Assembly (NCBI GenBank): GCA_947474635.1 | Contig: CANJJB010000016.1 | Location: 1 to 33,377 of the forward strand | Origin: Parachlamydiales bacterium | GTDB lineage: Bacteria > Chlamydiota > Chlamydiia > Chlamydiales > Rhabdochlamydiaceae | Reading direction: 5' to 3' | DNA length: 33,377 nt | Shown: piece by piece, positions 24,112 to 33,076 of the stretch | Layout: every line of letters begins with the position of its first letter | Position numbering within the stretch: the stretch's first letter is position 1 | The notes under the pieces: generated by a model | Told to the model about the DNA's origin: nothing | What the model saw: the letters and a program-made list of their open reading frames with translations, nothing else | The model's database searches: none | Made by a program: the position numbers and the translations under genes

Positions 24112-24125
24112 CTACTCATGAGTAG
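24112..24125. promoter_or_regulatory. 14-bp perfect palindrome upstream of euo2
   Basis: CTACTCATGAGTAG lies 40 bases before the euo2 start codon. It is a plausible operator half-site pair for a dimeric regulator. No convincing promoter hexamers could be fixed around it. Confidence 0.4.
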
Positions 24126-24165
24126 GCCAGAAAGAGATGCACAAAATACATAGGAGACATAAAAA

Positions 24166-24585
24166 ATGAACACTAATTCAAATAACGAAAAAACTCTGTC
24201 TATTACAGAAGCTGCAAAAATGAACGGGATTACTCGTCAAGCAATCTACGTAGCGATTAAACACAAGAAGTTAAAAGCGCGCAAAGATGCTGCTCATTGG
24301 GAAATTTCCGTAAAAGATTTAGAAGATTATCGCAAGCACAAGTATTCAAGAACGAAGTCTGTCTTTAATGGCGAGTTGCTATTTGATAATAGCAAAGGCT
24401 TTCACTCTGTTAACCAAACAGCTGAGATGTTAAATATCCCTGCTCAGAAAGTTTATTACGCTACACGTGTGGGCTTAATGAAAGCAACGCGCAAAGGTGC
24501 TGCTTGGGTTATCCATGAGAGCGAAATTAAAGCTTATAAAGACAACTACCTAAATCAAAAAAGCACAAACACTCAAGTAGTGTAA
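24166..24585 (+). CDS. Euo-family developmental transcription regulator, copy 2
   Basis: A 139-residue paralogue of euo1 with the same two helix-turn-helix modules: SITEAAKMNGITRQAIYVAIKHKK (about 12-35) and HSVNQTAEMLNIPAQKVYYATR (about 79-100), with wings HWEISVKDLEDY and AAWVIHESEIKAY. Relative to copy 1 the N-terminal tail is shorter and the first module differs most, so target preference may differ, while the second module is nearly the same. From recall of the Chlamydia protein, the MNGITRQAIYVAIK stretch looks closer to it than copy 1 does. AGGAG about nine bases upstream supports the start. It is followed by terminator T3 and is convergent with the cytoplasmic flavin reductase gene. 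Confidence 0.92.
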   Translation: MNTNSNNEKTLSITEAAKMNGITRQAIYVAIKHKKLKARKDAAHWEISVKDLEDYRKHKYSRTKSVFNGELLFDNSKGFHSVNQTAEMLNIPAQKVYYATRVGLMKATRKGAAWVIHESEIKAYKDNYLNQKSTNTQVV

Positions 24586-24612
24586 TTTAGAGCTTTTTGC
24601 AGTTTAGTGTTT

Positions 24613-24647
24613 AAAGAGGCAATCTTATTATTGGGATTGCCTTTTTT
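24613..24647. terminator. Bidirectional terminator T3 between euo2 and the flavin reductase gene
   Basis: AGGCAATC (24617-24624) pairs with GATTGCCT (24635-24642), extended by A-T pairs, and six T residues follow on the plus strand. The opposite strand carries TTTAAAC after the stem. It shares the GGCAATC/GATTGCC core with T1 and T2. It lies exactly at the convergent gene ends. Confidence 0.85.
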
Positions 24648-25191
24648 ATTTTGCAAAGGCAACAAAAGCAGTAAGAAGCTCTGCAATTTTCTGACGCGTT
24701 TTAGGATCGGTTAACTGCCCTTTAGCATCGAATTTATTTTGCGCAAAATTCACCATGACCTCGGGTTTATTCAGCGCGTGCATATTTAGAGTCACAAAGA
24801 CTTGTCGCAGGTGATACTGCGCGCGCGAGGTTCCTTGTTCTCCCATTGACGCGCCCATGATAGCAACAGGTTTGTTATCCCATGCACCATCTCCGTAGGG
24901 ACGCGATGCCCAATCTAAGGCATTTTTTAGTACGCCAGGTATAGAGTAATTATATTCAGGAGTCACAATTAAAATGGCATCTGCAGCACGGATCTTTGTT
25001 TTCAGAAGAGTCACTGATTGAGGAAACTGCGCTTCGTCATCTTGATTGTACAAAGGGATATTATCCAAATCAAAAATCTCAAGATTACAACTAGGAGGTG
25101 CTAGCTCTTTTGCTGCTTGTAATAAGCCGCGGTTGTAGGATTGCTTACGCAAACTGCCTGCAATACCCAGAATGTTGATCTTCTTTTCCAT
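24646..25191 (-). CDS. NADPH-dependent FMN reductase (ChrR/YieF-like)
   Basis: A cytoplasmic flavoprotein of 181 residues with ILGIAGSLRKQSYNRGLL (FMN phosphate loop, about 7-24), VTPEYNYSIPGVLKNALDWASRP (signature, about 75-97) and IMGASMGEQGTSRAQYHLR. Relatives reduce quinones, chromate or azo compounds and limit redox cycling. The start is supported by AGGAG seven bases upstream. It is a paralogue of the exported protein at 23323-23931. Both lie beside a euo copy, but in opposite orientation. Confidence 0.92.
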   Translation of the reverse strand: MEKKINILGIAGSLRKQSYNRGLLQAAKELAPPSCNLEIFDLDNIPLYNQDDEAQFPQSVTLLKTKIRAADAILIVTPEYNYSIPGVLKNALDWASRPYGDGAWDNKPVAIMGASMGEQGTSRAQYHLRQVFVTLNMHALNKPEVMVNFAQNKFDAKGQLTDPKTRQKIAELLTAFVAFAK

Positions 25192-25259
25192 GTCAAACTC
25201 CTAATGCAACTGTATAGAGTCACAATATCAGACCATGCACAAGATGTCTAAGACTTGTT

Positions 25260-27005
25260 TTATTTAGGCAAAACTTGAAAGTCTTTGATGTGAAGCTGGA
25301 TGCTTGATTTGTTGAGAAAGTTATTCACGTGGGGCGTAAAGGCAATGCGGAGAGGAAGATTTTTTCTTAATAGGGATTGTTTGCGATCTGCCATGCCAAA
25401 CGCGATGCCTTCTAAGAGGCGGTCGTTTTGATCGAGGTAGAGTTTGAGGTGGGATTTTCCAATAACTTTAGGAGGCCACACTTGCTTAACATCACAGTAG
25501 AAAATCGGGGCTGGATTTTCATTGCCAAAGGGTTCTAAGAGATTAAGCGACTCCATAAAGTCAAATGTTAAATCAGAAAAACTAATTTTTCCATCGAGCC
25601 GGAGTTTAAACAAGACGTCTTGTTCTTGGAGTCTTGCATTAGCATTTTGGATGAATCTGCGTTTAAAGTCTTCGATGTGATGTTCTTTGATGGTAAGGCC
25701 TGCTGCATAATCATGACCTCCAAAATTTAAGAGGATGTCGGCATTTTCTTTTAATATGGGCAGAAGGGGGAATTCAGAAATAGTGCGGAGTGATCCTTTT
25801 CCAATGCCATCTTCGATGGCAATAATGATGGTGGGTCTATTGTATTGCTTGGCAATACGCGCAGTAATAATAGGAATAATGCCTGGGTGCCACTTGTTAG
25901 AGTGTAAGACGATGGCTTTTTCTTTGAGTATTTGGGGGTGTTTTAAGATAAAAGACTCGATGTCATCTGTATCTTTACGTTCAATTTTTTGCCGCTCGAT
26001 ATTATTGAGATCGAGCTCTTGGGCTAAATTTTCTGCGGCGATAGGGTCTCGAATAAGAAGGAGTTCAACGCCTTTATTCGGATCTGCAATTCTTCCTAAG
26101 CTGTTAAATCGTGGTGCTACTTTAGAAGCAATATCTACAGGGTTGATCTCACCTATTTTGACATCACATACGGTGCAGAGAGTTAAGAGCCCAATGCGTT
26201 TTGTTTTGCGCATTTGCTTAAGCCCGTAACGCACAAGAATTCTATTTTCTCTGAGAAGAGATCCCATATCGGCAATGGTTCCAAGCGCTACAAGGTCTAG
26301 GTATTTTTTAAGGTCGATTTTATTATTGGTGATCTCATCATGCTCAATGAGTTCATTTGTAATTGCGTGCGCAAGTTTAAATGCAACGCCAACGCCTGTT
26401 AAATCTCGGTTCGGATATGTGCTATTGAGAAGTTTGGGATTGAGTGTGGCAACGCAATGAGGCAGTTTTGCAGTGGGTTCATGATGATCTGTTACGATGA
26501 TATCGATCTTTCTTCGGACGGCTTCTTCGATCTCATGAGCAGCGGATATGCCACAATCAACAGTAATTACGAGAGTGCATCCATTTTTTTCTGCATAGTT
26601 AAGAGCGTGGATCATTAGACTTTGATCTAAAGCAGTTCTATTGGGAATGTAGTAGAGAACTTGAGCGTTGATAGATTCAAAAAACTCAGTGAGAAGGACT
26701 GTCGATGTGATGCCATCGACATCGTTATCACCGTAGATAAGGATTTTTTCTTTGTTTTTAAGAGCTGTTAGAATGCGATCAACAGCTTTATCCATGTCAG
26801 GAAAGAGATCGGGATCGTGAAGATCGGGCAGTTTTGCATATAAAAAGCTGTGGATTTCTTCGAGACTTTTAAAAGGCCTGGCGGCAAGCGCTTCTGCTGT
26901 GACAGGGTGGATGTTAAACTCTTGAATAATCTCTTTGGTCCAGGCTGGATCACATTCTGGGTACACCCAAAGGGAGTGATGTTGAGGTACTAGCTTAATG
27001 CTCAT
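25260..27005 (-). CDS. recJ: RecJ, single-stranded-DNA-specific 5'-3' exonuclease
   Basis: RecJ degrades single-stranded DNA 5' to 3' in recombination and mismatch repair. The 581 residues match the usual length. The DHH-family metal-binding motifs are visible: YGDNDVDGITST (about 91-102), TVDCGIS, VTDHHEP (about 171-177), and the DHHA1-type glycine-rich NFGGHDYAAGLTI near residue 430. The C-terminal OB-fold follows (about 460-581). Its start overlaps the secDF stop by 11 bases, which suggests coupling. The secDF-recJ neighbourhood is the same as in Chlamydia. Confidence 0.95.
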   Translation of the reverse strand: MSIKLVPQHHSLWVYPECDPAWTKEIIQEFNIHPVTAEALAARPFKSLEEIHSFLYAKLPDLHDPDLFPDMDKAVDRILTALKNKEKILIYGDNDVDGITSTVLLTEFFESINAQVLYYIPNRTALDQSLMIHALNYAEKNGCTLVITVDCGISAAHEIEEAVRRKIDIIVTDHHEPTAKLPHCVATLNPKLLNSTYPNRDLTGVGVAFKLAHAITNELIEHDEITNNKIDLKKYLDLVALGTIADMGSLLRENRILVRYGLKQMRKTKRIGLLTLCTVCDVKIGEINPVDIASKVAPRFNSLGRIADPNKGVELLLIRDPIAAENLAQELDLNNIERQKIERKDTDDIESFILKHPQILKEKAIVLHSNKWHPGIIPIITARIAKQYNRPTIIIAIEDGIGKGSLRTISEFPLLPILKENADILLNFGGHDYAAGLTIKEHHIEDFKRRFIQNANARLQEQDVLFKLRLDGKISFSDLTFDFMESLNLLEPFGNENPAPIFYCDVKQVWPPKVIGKSHLKLYLDQNDRLLEGIAFGMADRKQSLLRKNLPLRIAFTPHVNNFLNKSSIQLHIKDFQVLPK

Positions 27006-30000
27006 TTAACGCTAGCTTCTCATGCTTATGTATTTCTCGGCGATGAAAATATTGCATGAGGGGAGCTGCGACAAATAGAGAAGATAGCGTTCCGAAAACA
27101 ACACCAATTGCCATTACTAGGGCAAATCCAAAAATAGTGCTTCCACCTAATGCAATCAGCGGTAGCAAAACAAGCAGCGTAATGCCAGATGTCATGAGTG
27201 TTCTGCTAAGCGTAATATTAAGCGCATGGTTAATCACAACACTGAGTTTAGACTGATGCATATGTTTTACATCTTCTCTAATCCTGTCAAAGATAATGAT
27301 GGTATCATTGAGCGAGTACCCAACAATGGTCATTAGGGCTGCAACCGTATGCAGATCGATCTGGATGGGAACTCCTAACTTGTAGAGGATAGCGATCATT
27401 CCTACACAGAAAATAAGATCATGAATAAGACATAGTGTGGCAGAAATAGCATATTTAAATTCGAAGCGGATGGTGATGTAGACAAGAATGCACGCTAAGG
27501 CAGCGAGTATCCCGATGAGAGCATTTGTTTTCATGCTATCAGACATTTGCCCAGAAATAGCTGACCAATTCTTACCAAGATCTGTTAAGACATCGGGAGA
27601 GAGCTGAATGTTGGCTTTTTTAAGAGCTGCTACAACCCAGCTGATACGTGGGTTATTTTCATAGGCGTAATGGGCTTCTTTCAAATTTCCTTCGAGTGGA
27701 AGTTCAAAGAAGGGTCTTCCTGGTTGTTCTAAACTACGGCTTAAGAAAATACGCACATTGTTAGCGGGATTTAGTTCTCGGATTTGGAACTCTTGGGTGG
27801 TGGCTCCTTCCGCTATCAAGGCTTTTTCAATGTCTTGTCTATATAGTCCATCTGTTTGCACAGGGACTTCAACAGAAATGGCATAGCCGCCTGTAAAATC
27901 CATTCCTAAGATGTTTTGTTTTTCTGATAGGAGGAAGTACGATCCAATTAAAATAAATATGGTAGAGATAATAATTGTAGGCTTTGTATATTTCAAAAAG
28001 TCAAAGGATGCTGACTTGATCAAATGTGACATTTTTAATTCTTTATTTTTAGGGTTTTGGACCCAGCCTGTAAAGAAGAAGCGTGTCATAAACAACGCTG
28101 AAAAAAGAGATGAGACAATACCGATGATCAAAGTGAGTGCAAAGCCGCGGATAGGACCTGCATCAAAATTAAGAAGGATTAAAGCTGCAATGATGGTTGT
28201 CACATTAGAGTCGATGATCGCTGAAAATGCTTTACGATAACCTGCATGGACAGCTGATGCAATTCTTCCTGTAATAGCAAATTCTTCCCGGATTCTTTCA
28301 AAGACAAGAACGTTAGCATCCACTGCCATAGCCACGGTGAGAATAATACCTGCAATGCCAGCAAGTGTAAGCGTTGCGCCGATATTTTGAAGAGCTGCCC
28401 ACATGATGAGTAGATTGAAAAGAACGGCAATAGAGGCTACAAGGCCGCCAAAGCGGTAGTATGCAATCATCGTCACAATAACTAATACAAGAGCGCAGAA
28501 CATCGCAATAATGCCGTGCAATCTTTCTTGCGTGCCAAGTTCAGGGCTCACATTTTTTTCAGAGAGAATACGGGGTGTAAAGCTAAGAGAGCCTGCTTGG
28601 AGGTCAGCTTCGAGTTGATTGATTTCTCTTTGGGTAAAGCTTCCTGTGATGGAGGCGTTATCTCGAATAGCTACTTTTAAAGTAGGGCTTGTCACTACAG
28701 AGCCGTTGAGTAGGACTGCCATTCTCCAGCCTTCTCCTTGGGAGAAAGCATCAAGGGATGTTCCTACTATTTTATCTTTGGCAAATTGACCTGACCAAGC
28801 TTCAACATCATCGCGTGGATTAAATTTTGACCCATCTTTTCCAGACTGAGATCCTTTAACGCGGAACTGGAGGAAGTTCCCTTCAGAGGGAGCGTAAGAG
28901 GCTCTTACATCTTCTAGGTTAGATCCTTCAAGAGCGTAGTTATTAAATACAATGAGAAGGGGATTGGTTTTTCCATGCCAGGATTTGAGGTCATCTCCTT
29001 TAAATCTGGTAATGATCGAATAGGTGTCATCAAATACAGAGGAAGATTGATTGTTTTGAGGGTTCGGAAGGCGAAGACCTTGATCATAGAGAGTTTTGGC
29101 CGATGTGCTTCTTGGTTGTACAGTTTCTGGATCGACTGAATTTCCATAGAGATGGCGCCATGCTATTTGGTTGATCTCTTCGATATCTTTGCGGCTTGTA
29201 ACAACAGCTTCATTCCAGATTTCTTGTAAAAAGCGGTTTGTGGCTTCTTGTAAATTGGGATTGCTCATGAACTTTTCATTGATGATATGAAAATACATGG
29301 AAGAGGCTTTGACAAGTTCTGCAGCAGATAGAGACTGAGAGCCTGGAAAATCTAAAGCAATAGTATTTCCTTCTTGGCGGATGCTCACTTCAGAGACACC
29401 CATTTTATTTACGCGGCTGTAGAGTTCACTCATTGCTTGTTTCATATCAGCTTCATGAGAAACGATATGATTGCTTTTGTCTCTTAACTCAATTTGAACT
29501 GTCTTTCCACCTGACATGTCTAATCCCCAGTGGAGAACTTTTCTTTCATCTCCACGGAAATATTTAACAAAGCTTAGCTTGAAATTATTCCAGAGAGCAT
29601 TTTTTGTAGGTTTGGGAATGCGATATTTAGGAATGCCTCTAAGCCCTACTTGACTCGCTGCGTAATCATCGCGCCATTTGAGGAGATCTTCGTGGAGTTC
29701 ATTACCGATTTTGTTTTCGGTTAAAATTCTTTGTTCGACATCGGTAAATTCTAAAATGGCATACCTTTTTGTGCCGTGCACGGTGAAATTTTCGCGTGTG
29801 GCTTTTAAAGTGGTTTGGTAATAATTTTCCCCTTCAAAGATGGTGTCATTTACAAACTCTCCAGCAATAGCATGAGACTCTCCTGAGTAACCAAATAGGC
29901 CATTATTCTGCATGAGTAGGTGTAGGGCTCTAAGGTCGCGGATGAATTGTTTGGCGCTTTCTGTTTCAGGCTGCGCTTCTGCCCTTTGAGAAATTTTATC

Positions 30001-31539
30001 AAGACCTTTAGCTACGACATAAAGGGAGTTCATCTTGAGCCCTTTAGGGGGCATTTTGTTGTACATCGAGGGGGCAAAGATAACAAGGCCTAGCTTTTTC
30101 TGGCTCTCTGGTAAAGCTTGGTACGTGTCGTAATCCCATATCGGAAATACATCACGTTGTAAATCAGGATGTGTCGGTGTCCAATTAAGGGTAAGAGTTT
30201 GGGTAAGCTTTTGCGCTTCAGCTTGTGCAATGGTAAATAGTCTAAGAGCAAGGAAGCTTTGGCTATCTTGCAGTTCAGATAAGGAGATTTGAAACTGCTC
30301 TTGGAAGGGTTTGATGATCTCTCCTGATTGACTAGAGAGTCTTGCGATTTCGTTATAAAGTAATTGATCGCTCTGGTCTTTCAAGAGTCCACTTTCAGCG
30401 GATCTTGCGTTTTGAAAATCAGGGTAGAGCTTAAGTAAAAATTTATCATTTGCCCAGTCAATGACAACTTCTTCTATGAAGGGGTTTTGCTTGCCAAGAG
30501 AGATTTTTTGGAGTTCACCGGTAGACTTACTTGCTTGGATAGCAAGAGCAACCGATGTGTAGTTCCAGGGCGCTTCCCCTTTAGCAAAATCAGATTTATG
30601 GTTTTTTACAAGCGCGATTGCTTGAGTGAGCGTCTTGTCTTGAGCTTGTAATATCTCTAAACGTTGTTCTTTTACGACATCAAGAACTCTGCCATCTTTC
30701 TTAAGGGAGTCTTTTTCCTGAGAAATTGCAACTTTTTCTACGCGGAGATTATTCTTTAGTGTTTCTAGAGCTCCAATAAAATTTTCGACAAAACCTAGTT
30801 TGTTCGTCTCTTCAATTTGTGTTAGAGTAGCAAAATATCTTTTGGCTATAGGGGAGTTTTCATCAAAAATTTTTACAAAGTTTACGAAGTTTTGAGCAAC
30901 CGTCATGAGGAGATCTTGCGCTTCCAATTTTTCAGGATTGTGAATAGAGGCCTCTGCATAAAGGCCATTTTCACTTACGCCCCCGATGATTGTTCCTAGT
31001 TGGATCAGGCGATCTTGGATCAATCCTCGGTAGAGAGTAGTCATTTGCCCTTTATCATCTTTTTTAGTCCCAAATTGGAAATCATGTTCAATTTTATCTG
31101 TGTTAAAATGGAGGGGGATTCTTCTTTGGACAGTGACAACTTTGGAGTGAGTTTCCGTATCATAAAGATTTAGCTGAGAAGGAAAAAATTCAATCGATGC
31201 GCCCGCTTGAGGAAGAAATCTACGGAATCTCTCAGCGTCTTCTGTGCTTTTGAAATTTATATGGACAAGTTGAGGATTGTTTTTGTCTAAAGAGGTGTCT
31301 AGTGGCTTAAGTTGCAAAAGGGTGCAAAAAGATTGGGTCCATGCAACAGCATCTTGTTCAAGAGAATTGACTCTAGTTCCTATTGATTCAGCAACGTGGA
31401 TTGCTCTTTTTTCATCGATGGGTTTTTTTAAGGGATGTGCGTAGTAGAAAACAGTAGGTAAAATGTTATAAACTGTTAAAACAATTGCTGCAACAATGAG
31501 AAAAAAATGCCAACGTTTCTGCTTTTCCACCACGCCCAT
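26995..31539 (-). CDS. secDF: Fused SecD-SecF protein-export membrane protein
   Basis: SecD and SecF use the proton gradient to pull proteins through SecYEG. Here they form one chain of 1514 residues; E. coli SecD plus SecF total about 940. Membrane segment 1 is FFLIVAAIVLTVYNILPTVFYY (about 12-33). Residues about 40-660 form a large non-cytoplasmic region enriched in helical, charged sequence that has no E. coli equivalent. The SecD P1 motif WGLDMSGGKTVQIEL lies near 670, and its membrane helices are at about 1010-1160. The SecF half has GMDFTGGYAISVEV near 1215 and ends with five membrane helices. Chlamydia SecDF is also enlarged (about 1400). GAAGG is too close to the ATG at 31539; a GTG at 31533 has better spacing. 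Confidence 0.94.
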   Translation of the reverse strand: MGVVEKQKRWHFFLIVAAIVLTVYNILPTVFYYAHPLKKPIDEKRAIHVAESIGTRVNSLEQDAVAWTQSFCTLLQLKPLDTSLDKNNPQLVHINFKSTEDAERFRRFLPQAGASIEFFPSQLNLYDTETHSKVVTVQRRIPLHFNTDKIEHDFQFGTKKDDKGQMTTLYRGLIQDRLIQLGTIIGGVSENGLYAEASIHNPEKLEAQDLLMTVAQNFVNFVKIFDENSPIAKRYFATLTQIEETNKLGFVENFIGALETLKNNLRVEKVAISQEKDSLKKDGRVLDVVKEQRLEILQAQDKTLTQAIALVKNHKSDFAKGEAPWNYTSVALAIQASKSTGELQKISLGKQNPFIEEVVIDWANDKFLLKLYPDFQNARSAESGLLKDQSDQLLYNEIARLSSQSGEIIKPFQEQFQISLSELQDSQSFLALRLFTIAQAEAQKLTQTLTLNWTPTHPDLQRDVFPIWDYDTYQALPESQKKLGLVIFAPSMYNKMPPKGLKMNSLYVVAKGLDKISQRAEAQPETESAKQFIRDLRALHLLMQNNGLFGYSGESHAIAGEFVNDTIFEGENYYQTTLKATRENFTVHGTKRYAILEFTDVEQRILTENKIGNELHEDLLKWRDDYAASQVGLRGIPKYRIPKPTKNALWNNFKLSFVKYFRGDERKVLHWGLDMSGGKTVQIELRDKSNHIVSHEADMKQAMSELYSRVNKMGVSEVSIRQEGNTIALDFPGSQSLSAAELVKASSMYFHIINEKFMSNPNLQEATNRFLQEIWNEAVVTSRKDIEEINQIAWRHLYGNSVDPETVQPRSTSAKTLYDQGLRLPNPQNNQSSSVFDDTYSIITRFKGDDLKSWHGKTNPLLIVFNNYALEGSNLEDVRASYAPSEGNFLQFRVKGSQSGKDGSKFNPRDDVEAWSGQFAKDKIVGTSLDAFSQGEGWRMAVLLNGSVVTSPTLKVAIRDNASITGSFTQREINQLEADLQAGSLSFTPRILSEKNVSPELGTQERLHGIIAMFCALVLVIVTMIAYYRFGGLVASIAVLFNLLIMWAALQNIGATLTLAGIAGIILTVAMAVDANVLVFERIREEFAITGRIASAVHAGYRKAFSAIIDSNVTTIIAALILLNFDAGPIRGFALTLIIGIVSSLFSALFMTRFFFTGWVQNPKNKELKMSHLIKSASFDFLKYTKPTIIISTIFILIGSYFLLSEKQNILGMDFTGGYAISVEVPVQTDGLYRQDIEKALIAEGATTQEFQIRELNPANNVRIFLSRSLEQPGRPFFELPLEGNLKEAHYAYENNPRISWVVAALKKANIQLSPDVLTDLGKNWSAISGQMSDSMKTNALIGILAALACILVYITIRFEFKYAISATLCLIHDLIFCVGMIAILYKLGVPIQIDLHTVAALMTIVGYSLNDTIIIFDRIREDVKHMHQSKLSVVINHALNITLSRTLMTSGITLLVLLPLIALGGSTIFGFALVMAIGVVFGTLSSLFVAAPLMQYFHRREIHKHEKLALNEH

Positions 31540-31620
31540 CCTTCTATACTAAAATTGTTTCGAAGAATAACCTGGCATGGTGGATTCTGTCTAGAGGAAA
31601 CTCTATTCGCAAGAGGTCTA

Positions 31621-32061
31621 TCAGCAAAGTTTTTTGAAAATAAGGTCGATAATCTCTCCTTCACTTACAAAGAGAGGAAGAGTTAAAGCTTCACGAGGCG
31701 TTAGCCATCTATATTCGGTATGCTCATGGTTCAATTGGATGTTGGCAGGTAGTGTATCAAATTTTAAGTGAAAAAGATGGAAAAGCCAAAGTTTTTCTGT
31801 GTCTTTAAAGAATGTTTTTTTAAAAAATTCTAGTTGATGGGGAGCAGCTTCTATGCCTGTTTCTTCAAATAGTTCTCGTACGGCGGCATCGAGTACTGCC
31901 TCGCCTGGTTCTACTTTTCCTGCAGGTAGTCCCCATTTTCCTCCTCCTCTTTTCTCAGGAGCGCGTTTGAGTAAAAGAATTTTATTGTCGTATTCAATAA
32001 AAGCTCCTGCAGCTTCTATATCAGGTTTCGTATCAGGGGGCGCATTGTCGTAGGCAAACAT
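31621..32061 (-). CDS. Nudix hydrolase (MutT-like)
   Basis: A 146-residue hydrolase of nucleoside diphosphates linked to another group. The Nudix box G-x5-E-x7-REL-x-EE-x-G-I is complete (GKVEPGEAVLDAAVRELFEE..., about residues 48-70), preceded by KWGLPAG. AGGAG ten bases upstream supports the start. It lies 81 bases before secDF in the same direction. The specific substrate (8-oxo-dGTP, Ap4A, ADP-ribose) cannot be read from the box alone; the C-terminal EYRWLTPREALTLPL resembles general MutT/NudA proteins. Confidence 0.88.
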   Translation of the reverse strand: MFAYDNAPPDTKPDIEAAGAFIEYDNKILLLKRAPEKRGGGKWGLPAGKVEPGEAVLDAAVRELFEETGIEAAPHQLEFFKKTFFKDTEKLWLFHLFHLKFDTLPANIQLNHEHTEYRWLTPREALTLPLFVSEGEIIDLIFKKLC

Positions 32062-32143
32062 AAGTGAAGTGCTCCTTTTGCTTTTCTTTAATGGTTAGAG
32101 CTTTTTTTTACTAGTGTTTTGTCGCGATGAAATCGGGCAATAT

Positions 32144-32191
32144 TTCCCAAAACCATTTTACCGGCGCCGGTAAAATGGTCGAGATTGGGAA
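32144..32191. repeat. 28-bp perfect palindrome with outer stem, between Nudix gene and uppS
   Basis: Positions 32152-32179 are a perfect palindrome centred on GGCGCC, with a GC-rich core (CCGGCGCCGG) and AT-rich arms. TTCCCAA at 32144-32150 and TTGGGAA at 32185-32191 add an outer 7-bp pairing. No T run follows on either strand, so it does not look like a terminator. It may be an operator or another protein-binding DNA site. The rest of the 274-base divergent gap is AT-rich and non-coding. Confidence 0.85.
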
Positions 32192-32335
32192 TTAAACAAA
32201 GAAAGAGCTGATTTCTTTCTTATTTGTACAAAAATTTCCAATGCCCCGGAGTATAAATTGACATGCTGAAAAAAACTTAGGGTGTGCAAATTGCTTTTTT
32301 AGCTATACTATCGCTCCACTGTTCAAAAGGAAGAG

Positions 32336-33076
32336 ATGTACCAGCTACTTGCTGAAAACAAAAAATTAGAATTAGATATGGCTCGCATACCTAAGCATGT
32401 GGCTATCATCATGGATGGCAACAGGCGGTGGGCTAAAAACCGGGGGCTGTCACCGATGGTAGGGCATTGGAAGGGGGCAGAAGTCCTTCGTCAGATTTCA
32501 GAGTCAGCTGCTAATTTAGGTGTGAAGGTTTTAACGGTGTATGCTTTTTCTACAGAGAACTGGGCTAGAAGTGAAGAGGAAGTTGAATCTTTAATGAAAC
32601 TTTTTGAGATGTATCTGCGCTCTCAAAAAGATCATATGGTTGCATCAGGAGTCAAGTTAGATGTCATTGGAGATATTGACAGGCTTCCTTTGTCTGTTAG
32701 AGAGACAGCCCATGAAGTTAAAGAGGCAACAGCTGGCGGCACTAGAATAGAACTTGTCCTTGCGCTCAATTATGGCGCTAGAGATGATATTAAAAGAGCG
32801 GTTGTCTCTATTGTAGAAGATATTGAGAAAGGCTTGATTGCCAAGGAAGCTGTCTCAGAGAAATTGATTGCCAGTTATCTCGATACAGCAAAGTGGGCAG
32901 ATCCCGAACTTCTGATTCGTACGAGTGGAGAAAGAAGGCTTAGTAATTTTTTGCTTTGGCAAATTTCCTATGCCGAGGTACATTACACAGATGTGCTATG
33001 GCCTGATTTTGATGAAGGGGCATTAGTGGATGCGATTCTTGAGTTTCAAAAAAGAGATAGGCGGACAGGAGGATAG
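32336..33076 (+). CDS. uppS: UppS, undecaprenyl diphosphate synthase
   Basis: A cis-prenyltransferase making the C55 lipid carrier for peptidoglycan and surface sugar synthesis at the inner membrane. It has 246 residues. The catalytic motif IIMDGNRRWAKN with Asp26 lies at about residues 23-34, and GHWKGAE, VYAFSTENW and the C-terminal RTSGERRLSNFLLWQISYAE follow, all conserved. AAGGAAGAG directly before the ATG supports the start. The stop is followed at once by the cdsA start, and the order uppS-cdsA is the same as in Chlamydia (CT450-CT451). TATACT at 32304-32309 could be a -10 element, but no good -35 was found. Confidence 0.95.
   Translation: MYQLLAENKKLELDMARIPKHVAIIMDGNRRWAKNRGLSPMVGHWKGAEVLRQISESAANLGVKVLTVYAFSTENWARSEEEVESLMKLFEMYLRSQKDHMVASGVKLDVIGDIDRLPLSVRETAHEVKEATAGGTRIELVLALNYGARDDIKRAVVSIVEDIEKGLIAKEAVSEKLIASYLDTAKWADPELLIRTSGERRLSNFLLWQISYAEVHYTDVLWPDFDEGALVDAILEFQKRDRRTGG

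Noticed and set aside
25735-26229. 164-codon open frame on the plus strand inside recJ
   Set aside because: Antisense to the RecJ catalytic region; Ser/Arg/Leu-rich composition typical of a shadow frame, no motif.
32258-32263. Perfect -35 hexamer TTGACA upstream of uppS
   Set aside because: No acceptable -10 sequence lies 15-19 bases downstream, so a promoter cannot be claimed here.
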